Of a stretch of DNA of 64,000 bases, positions 38,228 through 48,741 are shown in pieces (the first letter of the stretch is position 1; the number at the start of each line of letters is the position of its first letter). This DNA is from Pictodentalium vernedei. Taxonomy: Eukaryota > Mollusca > Scaphopoda > Dentaliida > Dentaliidae. Made by a program: the position numbers and the translations under genes. The DNA lies in NCBI GenBank assembly GCA_031216915.1, contig CM062292.1, forward strand, positions 205,427,262 through 205,491,261. The letters are read 5' to 3'. The notes beneath the pieces were generated by a model. The model saw only the letters and a list, made by a program, of their open reading frames with translations. It searched no databases and was not told the origin of the DNA.

Positions 38228-38533
38228 GCAGAATAACTGGTACGATACCATGTTTGTCTTTGCGATCTTGGGGACTGGGTCAGTTTAAATATGAATTTCT
38301 CGCATCTGATTGTGATGTCACCCAATTGTTGGCTTGTCCCGATACGACGGGACAGGCTCTATCCCGTCCCGGTACCGGTTATGTTGGTACCGGCGGAACT
38401 TTGACATGCCTGTCACATAATCACCATCAAATAGCTCATTAGAAAATGATCGTTTACTGCACGTTAATATTGCGACGCATGGCGTCAGAAGCCAACGTTG
38501 ACGTCGTAGCATTGTGAATATATTCTTTCATAT

Positions 38534-38763
38534 TGATTCTACCCAATACGAATAGCAGATGACATAGTATTATGCAAAAAAACGTTTCCTGAATATTTTT
38601 TCATTTATTGTCTACAAAACATGGCTCTTGACATCTCATTGGAACGAGTTCGTTAAGCGCGTTCCAATGAGTGGCAATAAGCTATGTTTTAGAGACAAAC
38701 ATTGGAAAACAATAATAAAATTTGGCTTTTTGGTTTTAATCGTTACGTGAGGTAAAAGGTTAA
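38534..38763. mobile_element. TTAA MITE family A2, diverged
   Basis: The left end decayed to TGATTCTACCCAATACG; the right TTAA is at 38760. Core TTGGAACGAGTTCGTTAAGC. Confidence 0.75.
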
Positions 38764-39079
38764 ATTACACAGATGCACAAATTCGTCACGAAGTGACATG
38801 CGGTTTTTTAACATCTTTCACTAAAATCGATCTGAGCCTCGGTAAACTTCGGTTCATTTCTATTTTAGTGTATTCGAAAATTTTATATTGAATGGTGAGT
38901 TCTTAGAGAGCCTCTTTTTAAACTAAATGTGTCCCGATCGACCGTGATTGAAGGAGACCGCTTTTGTTATTTTTCCTCTTTTCTTAAGCATCTAAAGTAC
39001 TGATCTCTATTCAGCTTGATCGCTAGAACATCAGTGAAAAACGTCGCAACAAAATCTGTCACCTCCTCCACACCTAACT

Positions 39080-39330
39080 TTAACCCTTTACCCAATGCAG
39101 ACGATATCAAAATTTATTATTTTAATTACTATTTTTTAAAAGTTAATAAAATATTTCAACAAAATCATATCATATGACCCCCTCACTGGAGCGAGCTGGA
39201 TGAGCTCGTTCCAATGAGGGGGTCACATGATATGGTTTTGTTGAAATATTTTGAAAAGTTTCTTTCTTTCAACTGCCTAATTTGCAAATTACGCGGGCGG
39301 ATGCGGGCGATTCGTTAGGTAAAGGGTTAA
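39080..39330. mobile_element. TTAA MITE family A1, full copy
   Basis: TTAA at 39080 and 39327. ACGATATCAAAATTTATTAT shoulder at the left, GCGGGCGGATGCGGGCGATT shoulder at the right, long CAACAAAATCATATCATATG stem. Confidence 0.95.
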
Positions 39331-39680
39331 CATGACGTCAAGTCAATCAACACAGAGACCCTTCTCATCGATAGCGTTTGGTGACGTAAAATCTGATGAC
39401 GTAACATCTTTCACGTAATCAAATATCAATGGAAAGCCTACCACGAAAACGACAAAAACGTTATCAAATTTTCAATCTGGACCTTGTTTTTGACAATAAT
39501 AACTAAAAAAATGTTGTATATATTAAATTTGATTTGCTGCGAAAAATGTGCACATCATCAACATATTCCTTAAAAAGCGACCGGCGCCTGTGTAGCGTCA
39601 CAAAATTGAAAACATTCGAGAAAGTGCGTTATTATTGAGTCTTTATTACTTATAGTAACAATTGCTTCTCCCCCGTCTCC

Positions 39681-39685
<5 letters not shown>

Positions 39686-39719
<34 letters not shown>

Positions 39720-39735
39720 ACACACACACACACAA
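39686..39735. repeat. (CA)n microsatellite
   Basis: About 24 CA units with one TA interruption. Confidence 0.95.
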
Positions 39736-39854
39736 ATGGCGGCCCGTGGTAAATTGCGCCACTCGTGATCAATGAACGTTCGAACGATCTAGTTGTATTT
39801 TTTTTATATTCGCGAGTTGTGAATGCGCTTGTTTTGATGTTTTATTAAAGCGTA

Positions 39855-40375
39855 TTGGACACTCCCCCTGACCAGTAGTAACTGGAAAAACAGTTAATGC
39901 CAACCGCCCATGTAGGGGCCTTGCGTACCAAGGTAGGTATACTCCACGTCCATAATGCACTTGCCTTCAACCGCTGTTAACCCTTTGACATCGTAACATC
40001 GATTTTTCGGTCCAAGGCATAATTTCATCTCATTTTTGTCTTATTATAAGAGGTCTATAGATTGGGCATTGATGATAAAATAATAACTGCAGTCTGCAGC
40101 CAGACGGCTGCAGACTGCAGTTATTGTTTTATCCTCCCTGTATATTGATACTGGGCTGACCCATCTCACTGTAAGTGTACACAAAGGTGATGCCATTCCA
40201 GGAAACGGGGGTTCAAAGGGTTAACTCTGCTTGTGTAGAGTTAGTGCGTTCGAGAGATTGATTGTTGCTCGCATTTGCTCGGTGATTCTTTCCGGTTACT
40301 CCAACTTTCTCCACCCGTAAAACTGCCCAACGATGTTAGTCTGACTGTTAAACGTGTCATTAAACCCCAATTAAC
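39855..40375 (+). mobile_element. SINE copy 9 split by a TTAA MITE
   Basis: Left part AACCGCCCATGTAGGGGCC to GCACTTGCCTTCAACCGCTG. Right part CTCTGCTTGTGTAGAGTTAG to CCACCCGTAAAACTGCCC and a short CCAATTAACAAGCAA tail. The two halves are consecutive in the SINE consensus. Confidence 0.88.
39977..40224. mobile_element. TTAA MITE family B with provable TTAA duplication
   Basis: TTAA at 39977-39980 and 40221-40224. Ends CCCTTTGACATCG and GGGTTCAAAGGG. The hairpin AACTGCAGTCTGCAGCC is mirrored by GGCTGCAGACTGCAGTT. Removing one TTAA plus the element restores the SINE. Confidence 0.95.
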
Positions 40376-42667
40376 AAGCAAACAATTGGACAGTCTGAAA
40401 AGTTGTTAAACATCATATTTTCAGAACGATTCCTACACCAATAGTAATCAATACAAGGTTAAGATCGTTTTCTACCTTGATAATTTAAATCGCACTGCCT
40501 GTCAGGGGGTGAAAGATAATTTGGTCTCCCATGTACAGGAGCATACACCCACACACAAATACACAAAATATCCCCTGCCTTCCACAAAGACTCAATGGGA
40601 TTTGAGGATCAAAATAACAATGTTAATAAGTACACACAGAATAAATAGACAATAGTTATTGTCTCGTGGGCCGCGTGGACTATAATCCTGCGCGCGCCCC
40701 ACTCGAGGATAAAAATCGTACTCGAATCCGAGCAGTGAACCTTTGTATTTATTTTATTTTCTCCTTATTTGTTTTCCCAACACAACCCTTTTACAATTGA
40801 TTCAGCTCAACCGGTTTGTAAAGAATAAAAAAAATAGTCCGTCATCGCCGAGAGTGGAATACGATGCTGGGAGTGGAATACCATTTTCGGCTAGTGAAAG
40901 TGGCAATAGATTTGTTTTCGGGGACAAAAAAGAATGAAAATAAAATAATTGTAGTTTGTGAATGGTTTGGATACGACTTTTATGGTTTTCTATAGCCGCT
41001 TCTTAGAGAAAACATTGGATTTTGTGTTCTTGTTATATTTTGAAATTTTACTTATTATGTCGACGCACATAAGTAGTGAAGACGGCGTATAGTTTTTTAC
41101 TGAATGAATTATATCATTAATTACACACTTGGCCAGATGGTATACTTGGTGCCATTTAATTCCATATTGAGCTTTCGTCCAATAGGGTATTAACTAACAC
41201 TGTACGGCCATGTTAGGTCAGTTACACATTGTGCAGCGAATATAGCTTACCGACCGCTTTATTTTTTAGAGTAACTGTAATAAACAATAATTGATAGAAT
41301 TGTTACTTGTTTACTGCAGATGGACAAACACAGATGAGATTTGATCAAACCGTAAATGGTATATATAGAACTTTCACGCGACTACTTAAAACCAATAAAA
41401 TTCTCATAAATTTGTTAAAAATTCCATCTATTTTATAATTTTACGATCCATTACAAATATATTACTGACCGTTTGGGGTGTCAGTGCAGCGTTTAGACCA
41501 GTCAAACAAATTTCCACGACACGAGATGACCCAGGCAGTCAAAAGTGTCGTTAACCCCAATAAACAAGAACAACAAACTACTATAACAAATCTCTAGGTA
41601 TTCGATCAACATCTATTTTCATTCCCCCTACGTCTATATTGACCATGGTGATACGGATATTGAGAAAGAGGTACATTTATGTGGGAACCACGAAGGAGAT
41701 ATTGTCGGAAACTTAGTGTAGTATAGGATCTTTTTGTCCTTTATAATGGTCTGTTCATTATAAAAATAATTGGTATTTGCCAGTCAGGACATGGCGATTA
41801 CGTACTTCAGACATCAATTTTATTTTAAATTTTCAAGTTTATAGAGGATGTGACCAACAACGTCGGATCAGAATGAGCGATACAATATCATAATATTTTT
41901 AATTTTTTTCAGCAGGCAACATTTAGTTGCGTTGTTTGTATTGCTATTTATAATTACAAAGGTTGAAAATTTATACGTATTAAAATAATTTATTGATGGC
42001 ATAATACATCGCTGAACTCATTAATTAATAAATTAATTAATTAAGACTGAATTATGATTTGAATGAGGATTTTAAGAAATCGGTATAATGAAAAGATCGA
42101 ATGGTGTTGATAGATAATAGCAAATTACCTGTTGTAAAGTCATCCAGTTTCCTTCAATCACAATCACTTGGAGAAGGTGAAAAACACAAAACGACAGAGA
42201 GTCCAAAGTACTTAAGACCATCACGATATAAAACTAGGCACAGTCATCTACGTACCTTGTTATCTCCAAAAAGATTATTTGTATTTTATGTTCATATATT
42301 CGACTGTTACTGAATAGTAAACGATAAACAAAACATTACATTTATGATGATAAGATGCAAAACAAGGATTGTACATGTTTCCAGAGATGCGAAATACAGT
42401 TGCAATCTTCTAGATCTGTCACTATATCACGAGATCACTGATGACGCTCACAAACTGCTAGCTCCAAATATCACATCCGCAAAATGATTGGGGTGTACGC
42501 CTCTTACTCCACATTGAGACTTACCACAGAGGAACAATAGAACACATCGGTCTGGAACCAGTGTATTCTATGTATTCTGCAGTAGATCTACGTGTACCAT
42601 TAATTGGTAAACATACCTGTTTTTTTTCGGTTATCCGTTTCATTCGACGCAGATATTACACGACAGT
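40376..42667. other. Gene-poor 2.3 kb
   Basis: No splice-bounded exon, no recognised element apart from a possible SINE tail remnant near 41500-41575 (GTCGTTAACCCCAATAAAC). The frames at 40743 and 42101 lack motifs. Confidence 0.5.
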
Positions 42668-42841
42668 TTAACCCTTTGAAACCGAGAGGCCGTTTTTCTG
42701 GCCCATGAACATGATGCGTCATAATTTCCCAAGGCTCCACGTTTAAAATATTAATTGGTCTTCCCCAAATAATGAATTTGGACTATCCCAACTGCTGTCG
42801 TCGAATAGAATAGAAGATACCACCAGGGTTCAAAGGGTTAA
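42668..42841. mobile_element. TTAA MITE family B, intact ends
   Basis: TTAACCCTTTGAAACCGAGA at the left and CCAGGGTTCAAAGGGTTAA at the right, TTAA at both ends. The hairpin core is reduced. Confidence 0.92.
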
Positions 42842-43024
42842 ATTGGTTTATTATTTGATAGCAGATTTACTGATTTGTAAGTAAAATGAAAATACCATAA
42901 ACGAAAATGTTGGGGTTTTATCTATACTATTAAAATAGACCTTGCATGGTGGAGCTGTTCTTGCTATAAATCTTGTGGCCGCTGTTTCAGTAAATATGAA
43001 CACCACACATAGCCCAAGAACATT

Positions 43025-43370
43025 AGGTTTCACTAGGGAAAAAAATCGGAGAAAGCTGATTTTTTCAGGGAATGTCGAGTACATGTCACTGAACGATTAG
43101 GCAAAAGTCCCCTAAAATCCCAGTTGAGCTTTTTTTTCTACAGCCTTTTTTCGAAAACGCGTTTGAAAAAAAATTTAAAAAAATCGCACGAACTTTGTAA
43201 CCTCGAATTGATCCAACTGTATTTTTTGTTTACGCGTATTTCGAGCTACATAATGTCTAATATACATTTACCTAGAGGAAAATGTGCATTCTGTGACAAT
43301 TTCTGCGAAAAATTATTGAAAATTCACAAAAAAGTATCGAATTTACGCAAAAAATGACGATTTTCCTAAC
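43025..43370 (+). repeat. Left inverted end of the 3.9 kb element
   Basis: Imperfect inverted partner of 46560-46900. The best-conserved stretch is near its outer part. Confidence 0.65.
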
Positions 43371-43592
43371 GGATTTGCCCAAAGGGTCGTAGTACAGAAC
43401 GGGATGTTAGTTGGACAGACGATAAAAAATCCACCACCATTTGAAGACTTTTATCATTGCTTACAAAATAGACATTATGGAAGACCCCTCTGCTTCTGGC
43501 CGAGTTCCCCTTTTGGCATAAAATTCGTCAGCATGAGAACTCAACTATTTTCGGGCTTGGGACCGAACAGACACGTCTGTGTCTGGCAGCAT

Positions 43593-43663
43593 TAGATCAA
43601 TAAATAATATTTACAGAATGTACAAAAATCAATAAATAATATTTACAGAATGTACAAATCAAT
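43593..43663. repeat. Tandem 36-base duplication
   Basis: ATCAATAAATAATATTTACA followed by GAATGTACAAA occurs twice in direct succession, just downstream of the nuclease frame's stop. Confidence 0.92.
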
Positions 43664-43731
43664 CAACATGGATTAAGTTACATTGACTATTATCAACGCT
43701 ATATACAGAAATGACATGACCTATATACATA

Positions 43732-44877
43732 TTATTCATCGAACTCAGAAATTTCCGACAGGACAGTGTTTCTGTGGTTGTTACAAGAATCCGAACTGCA
43801 ATTACACAAACCTGAGCAAGAGAGTCCTGCCTTCTTACACCCAAACCTTTTTGTACAAGCACTCTTGCAACCACAACTGATCAGATTCAGTAGGTTATCG
43901 GGGGCACATGGCTTTGTGGCTGCAGTCGGTACAAGAAGTCCATTGTCCAGCGACCACCCCCAATCCGTCGGAGGAAGCGAAGTGCCCAGCCATTGTTGGA
44001 CCTGGAGATAACATCTGTAGACATGTTGTTGTGCAGCATCGCTGCTTGGTGGGAGTGAGGCTAGGTCGATGGGTTTATTCAGTTTAGATTTTGCTACATA
44101 ACGCTTGTAAGTGACATATCTATATTGGTCGAGAGAGGAAACAGTTTTACTCCCGTATAAGATCAGGAGAAGTTGTTCCCCGGCAGCGGCTACTGCACTT
44201 GGTGTACTGTCATCCGCCAAAATTGTGTTGACATACTGTTGTGAGTCGCTAGTAACATCGGAGACAATTGTACTGAATACTTTCTTCTTACCAACTCGAA
44301 AGAGTGCAGAAGTAGTGTCACAACCACTTATAGAATGTGCTACAAGGAGGTTGCTTCTATGGTCACCCATTTTGGTTGCTATTTCACTAACTGAAACTAG
44401 TAAGTTTGGGGTAATGGAATACATCATGTGAATATTACATCCCGGTTGAACTCGAGAGGTAAGAATGACTAACAAGTCTGTGTCTGTTCCCACAACGACA
44501 ACATTGTTGTCATCTTGAGCGATGTCAAGTGCAGTTTCGGCTATCAGTACATCAGCATCAGCCTCAGCCTGCTTGGACTGAATATTGATAGCAGATAGCT
44601 TCTGCATTAGAAGATCCATCAGTTGGGTTTTGTTCTTGGCATTTGCAAGGAAATCGGATTGGGGTGTGGTGGCTGGTAACTCGGGTGAGATATTGATATC
44701 AATGGAATGCCTGTCTTTAGATCTACGGGCTTGTTCCATGCCCTTTGTCGACATTGTACAAGCATAACCATCAAAAACAACCACGACGTTCGCCCCAAAA
44801 TGTCTCACTCGATAATTGGAATATGATGTACATATGTCCTTATATGACGACTGTTTAGGCCATACAACTGCCCTCAA
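43732..44877 (-). pseudogene. PIN/FEN-like nuclease with C-terminal CXC zinc motif
   Basis: An open frame of 381 codons whose first codon is TTG, not ATG, so it is a continuation rather than an independent gene. From the N terminus: RAVVWP and VVVVFDGYACTMSTKG (PIN/FEN-like first strand with acidic residue), QAEADADVLIAETALDIA and VVVGTDTDLLVIL (paired acidic motifs), LVAHSISGCDTTSALF, and DWGWSLDNG. The end is a Cys-rich CGCKSACTKRFGCKKAGLSC then CSGLC tail like tesmin CXC domains. The acidic residues expected for a metal-dependent nuclease are all present. Relatives in arthropods, molluscs and cnidarians (from memory) fuse this to the protein encoded upstream at 44874-46322. A one-base loss in the TTTT run at 44879-44882 separates the two here. 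Confidence 0.75.
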
Positions 44878-46322
44878 TAAAATCCACCATCTACAACAAA
44901 CAGAGAATGTTCTGGGATTTTAGTTTGCTCGGAACCGTATGTTTTGAGGATCTTATCGAGCGTGCTTTTCTGTGTCTTCCTCATTCCAGCAGAATCAAAC
45001 AATGCTGGTGGTTTCGAGGCGAGTTCATATTTGAGATACTCTTCCATCTCTGCTTGTGACTGAATAACACATGTGATGCGGTTGAACAGAATTGTGGGGT
45101 CACGGACTTTGATGCTATTTGCCATCGATGCGAAAGACTTCACAGTGTCAACACGTCGTAGTTTGATGCTGTTGAACGTTTTGCTTACAACATTCGATAC
45201 GCAACATTCACCAATTTTGCGAACTTGGTCACAGTTCACAGTTTCGTCGGCCACAAGCCCGGTCGCTATAGAGACTAATTGTAGTGGATCTCTATTCTGA
45301 AAGGGGGAATGCACTCTGAGCCAGTTCAATAATTTGGTGATATCATTGGCATCAGTCAATTGTGAACTTTGACGGAGATCCCGATGTTGTTCGCCATGAC
45401 CAGTGTGAACATGAACAAAATTTTCGAGAGCATTGCATATCGGAAGGCAAAGAGGTAGTCCATGTACCCATTTCGCAACAGTGCTATCGGTTATTCCCCT
45501 GCCATGTGTGAGACCACCAGGGAGCTTGAACATTCTCATTAAACACTGCTCTATGGTCTGATCAGAATATATCCCGTCCCAGAATTTATCTGAGCGCCTT
45601 ATGGTAAAGTAACCTTTCTCAGTGAACAACTTCAAATCATCCTGTTGCATTATTTCTGTTAGCTCATTCATCTGCTGCAAATAGAGATGAGAACTTTTTG
45701 CGTATGCAAAATGACCACCTGCGTGAAATACTGGAATCATATTGCGAACACAATATGTGTGGAGTTCCCAGTCGCCTGTGCGCTCTGCTCTCAAGAACAA
45801 CTGGAGAAGACCTATTTGCTCGTAGTATTGTATCCAAAGCTTTCCTGTGCGTCCGACGGACGCATTCTGGAGCAGTTCGTGTAATTTTGACAGTAGATGG
45901 TTGACACTTTCTTGATTGACAGCGTCAGCTGTTGTACAGTCACCTCTGGCAAGTCCACAGAATATTTCATTGACTTCTGTGCAGTCTATGTTATCTAGTG
46001 TTCGGCTTTCTTCAAACACAAGTTTTGTAATGGCAATTTGTGTTAGCAAATGGGCACGAACTGCTCTTGAATATGCATGACCACTGATCAAATGATGGAT
46101 TGACCCACCAGCATAAACAGCCCCCCAAAGTTCATCCAAGCCGCTACCAGCCATGATCGAACCAATTGCCCCTAAATATGACATAATCATATGGAAGCCG
46201 CCGAGTCTAACGAAAACTTTTGTCAACTTATCTGACGAAGACACAATCTCCACTGCCAATGCATCTTGAGTGTAGGCGAACACCACATTATGCGATTTAA
46301 TCGAACATGGAAATTGAAACAA
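44874..46322 (-). pseudogene. DUF6589-like protein, N-terminal half of the split gene
   Basis: 482 codons from 46322. Visible blocks: KVFVRLGGFHMIMSYLGAIG with SIMAGSGLDE, HLISGHAYSRAVRAHLL, WELHTYCVRNMIPVFHAGGH with FAYAKSSHLYL, FTIRRSDKFWDGIYSDQTIE, and KLPGGLTHGRGITDS. These match, from memory, a widespread animal/fungal family (DUF6589-like) of suspected transposon origin, possibly an RNase H-like catalytic core. The frame ends VVDGGFY-stop, where relatives continue directly into the PIN/FEN-like domain. The N terminus seems short, since relatives have a further 200 or so residues. No introns and no host-gene signs. Confidence 0.72.
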
Positions 46323-46559
46323 TGATGCTATAATACGGTATTTGAATGAGAAAAGTCGATGCCGTTTGAATTTGAGTTTAGGGGGTATGGTTAATATTTC
46401 ACACGTTTCACCAGTTCATTATGGAATAAATGACTATTGTTATATATCATTATAAAGCCACTGCTTTTCTGCAATTTTTGATATATAATTTAACTCCCAA
46501 AGTAGTCGTAGATTTGATTTAATGGACGTTGTGTACCGTTGTGTGTATGAAAACAATAA

Positions 46560-46900
46560 TTTTTTTTTTCGTAATTTTGTACATTTTCGTGAATATTTCA
46601 CCATTGAGTGTGAGGATTGGTACAAAGTTGGCATTTTCTGTTGGGGATATGTATTCTCAATATAATTCAGCACGATATTTATGATTCTCGCCCTACTAAG
46701 GCGAATAAGAATGAGAAATATGGAGCTGGGTCGAATTTTTTTTTAATTTTTTTTTTCATCAAAAAAACGCTATAACTAAAAAAGCTCAACTCGGATTCGC
46801 GGGGACTTTTCACACTTTATCCGCAATGTGTGTCCCGGAAACATATAAAAAAATCAGCTTTCTCCGATTTTTTTCCTTACTTTCTCATTTTTATGTCTAA
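46560..46900 (-). repeat. Right inverted end of the 3.9 kb element
   Basis: Inverted partner of 43025-43370. Two blocks are identical at equal spacing. Confidence 0.65.
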
Positions 46901-46930
46901 TGTGCCTGGACTAACACTTTTCCCCGATGC

Positions 46931-48095
46931 TTAGGGGTACGTAGAGGATATGTATATCCTGACAAATGCAATCGGTTACTAGTCGCTATTGTAACATAGG
47001 GGACAGTGAATAGACTTCACTTTCCGAGAACTGTAACTGAGAAACTCTCGAGAATTCGTTTCTAACTCATTTTATTATTCCTCACGTCTGTGACATCAGC
47101 CGTGATTGGTTAATTTGACACCTTCTGAAAGGCATAGTACTGGTGTTTTTGGACAAAACACGAGTACTATCGGTACGTTCTTTCCTGGAGACATGAGAAC
47201 AAAGAAAATGTAAGTACCACTTCCATTGATCAGCGTCGAGCACGCACGCACTGATTGGAATTTCTCAACACCAAACGCTGGCGTCGTGTCTGTTTAACTT
47301 TTTTCGTCACCGATAGACACAAACTTACCAACAAATATGTCATCTTCGGTGGGGGTGTTTCAATTTTAACTCCAATGCATTCAAAAGAATCAGAAATATT
47401 AAAAACTCACGTATTGTTCACCACTTCCAGTGAATCATGAATGTGACTTTGTAAGTTCAATCATTATACTTCTCGATCGCACCGAGTCTCTGCCTCAAGT
47501 TCAAAATAAATTGTGTCACTCTCCTTAATTCTAACAACTGTTGTCGTCCAAGAAACATGAATTTATATTCCATTATACCACTTATCACACAAACATTAAT
47601 AATGAATTATAACATGAACAGCATGTTGCAGTTGTAAACACTGGCATTTGGTGATATAGAAACTCTCAAAGCGACAGCACTTGCAACAAGTCATTTTCGA
47701 ATTTGGTGATCTGGAAACTCCTAAAGCGACGCCATTCTTTCGCAATGAGGTCACAAAAAGCATGTTTTTGTATTCGGCTACATTGTTAAAAGATTGATGG
47801 CATGTTGCATTTAACGCTTAACAATGATGCTCCAGATTTATTTAAGAAATCACACAGACTCAGGTACTATCGACCGATAAAACATGAAAAGAAATGTTCT
47901 AATATTATAATAGCATTGCAGACGGCGCCTTGTTGCACTCGAGTAATGATTTGTAGCTTCCTATGATCAAAACCCACAGAAAATAGACAATTATTGCCTG
48001 AACTAAGGCTCGGGAATAACTATAGATATGTCAGTCCCATACCCTAACTACTTGGCAGTGAAGCAAAGCTAACATGACTAACCAAACATTGTCAT
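46931..48095. other. No gene recognised
   Basis: One short imperfect hairpin (AGTACTGGTGTTTTTGG with CGAGTACTATCGGTACG) and a local direct repeat (TTTGGTGAT...GAAACTC...AAAGCGAC, 47648 and 47703). Nothing else is supported. Confidence 0.5.
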
Positions 48096-48099
48096 TCTT

Positions 48100-48277
48100 T
48101 GATTCTAAAATATAGCTAATGACCCCTCATTGTGGTAAGCTAGACGAGCTCGTTGTGATGAGGTATATTAAGTTGTGTTTTGCAGAAGAAAATTGAAAAC
48201 ATACTAATGAAAGTTAAATAGTGATTTTTTAATAGTGATTTTTAGCAATAGCGCTGTTCACGGATGTTAAAAGGTTG
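48100..48277. mobile_element. Decayed TTAA MITE of A2 type
   Basis: TATAGCTAATGACCCCTCAT and mirror around TAGACGAGCTCGTTG, then GATTTTTAGCAATAGCGCTG shoulder. Ends lost. Confidence 0.6.
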
Positions 48278-48741
48278 AAGGGCTAAAATGAGAATAAATT
48301 GTCCGCTGAGTTCCCCAAACATTTGGTTTTCTGTAGTCTCCAAAAAATTCAAAATCGCAACAGTATGATGTAGTGAGTAGAGTTACCGTAACCAAAGAGA
48401 CGGTTTTGTTATGCTCAAAATTATTTGTAAGATGCACACCAGAACTTCTTTCATTTGACATACGCGTTTCATATACTAACAGATCGCCTTCTGTGTGGAA
48501 ATCCGGGTAGTAGAGCGATGCTAGTTCACGGTAAACAAGTTTTTGTTTTAGGTTTCATAGAACATAGTGATCGACGCCTGTAGAGGGAGTTATCTTAACC
48601 CTTTGAACACTGTTGGTATGTTCCATGACAGTTGAAATGTAGCAATTATAAGAGTCCATATTCATTATTTGAGGGTAATAATAATAATAACACTTTGTCC
48701 AGCCGCTGATTTGTCGCGGTTCTCGGACGAGTAGGCCATGG

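Larger units (their letters stand above)
37754..38412. mobile_element. Inverted-end element with GGTACCGG-rich arms
   Basis: GCATGTCAACAGGTACCTGT at the left mirrors ACTTTGACATGCCTG at the right, each followed by GGTACCGGCGG-type sequence. Inside are an F hairpin (37911-37980) and a perfect hairpin (38165-38227). Confidence 0.55.
42990..46930 (-). mobile_element. About 3.9 kb element with long inverted ends carrying nuclease-like genes
   Basis: A block at 43037-43065 (AAATCGGAGAAAGCTGATTT within 29 identical bases) is exactly inverted at 46848-46876, and a second block (AGTTGAGCTTTTTT, 43122-43136) is inverted at 46777-46791 at the same 79-base spacing. Weaker inverted similarity continues inward to about 43370 and 46560. 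Between the ends lie only the two minus-strand frames 44874-46322 and 43732-44877. I infer a DNA transposon or similar mobile unit; the outer ends and target duplication could not be fixed. Confidence 0.65.

Noticed and set aside
41480..41575. An eleventh SINE copy
   Set aside because: Only the last 30 or so bases before the tail (GTCGTTAACCCCAATAAAC) resemble the SINE; too little to call.
43124..43357. 77-codon frame in the left inverted end
   Set aside because: It lies within the inverted repeat and has no counterpart frame in the right end.
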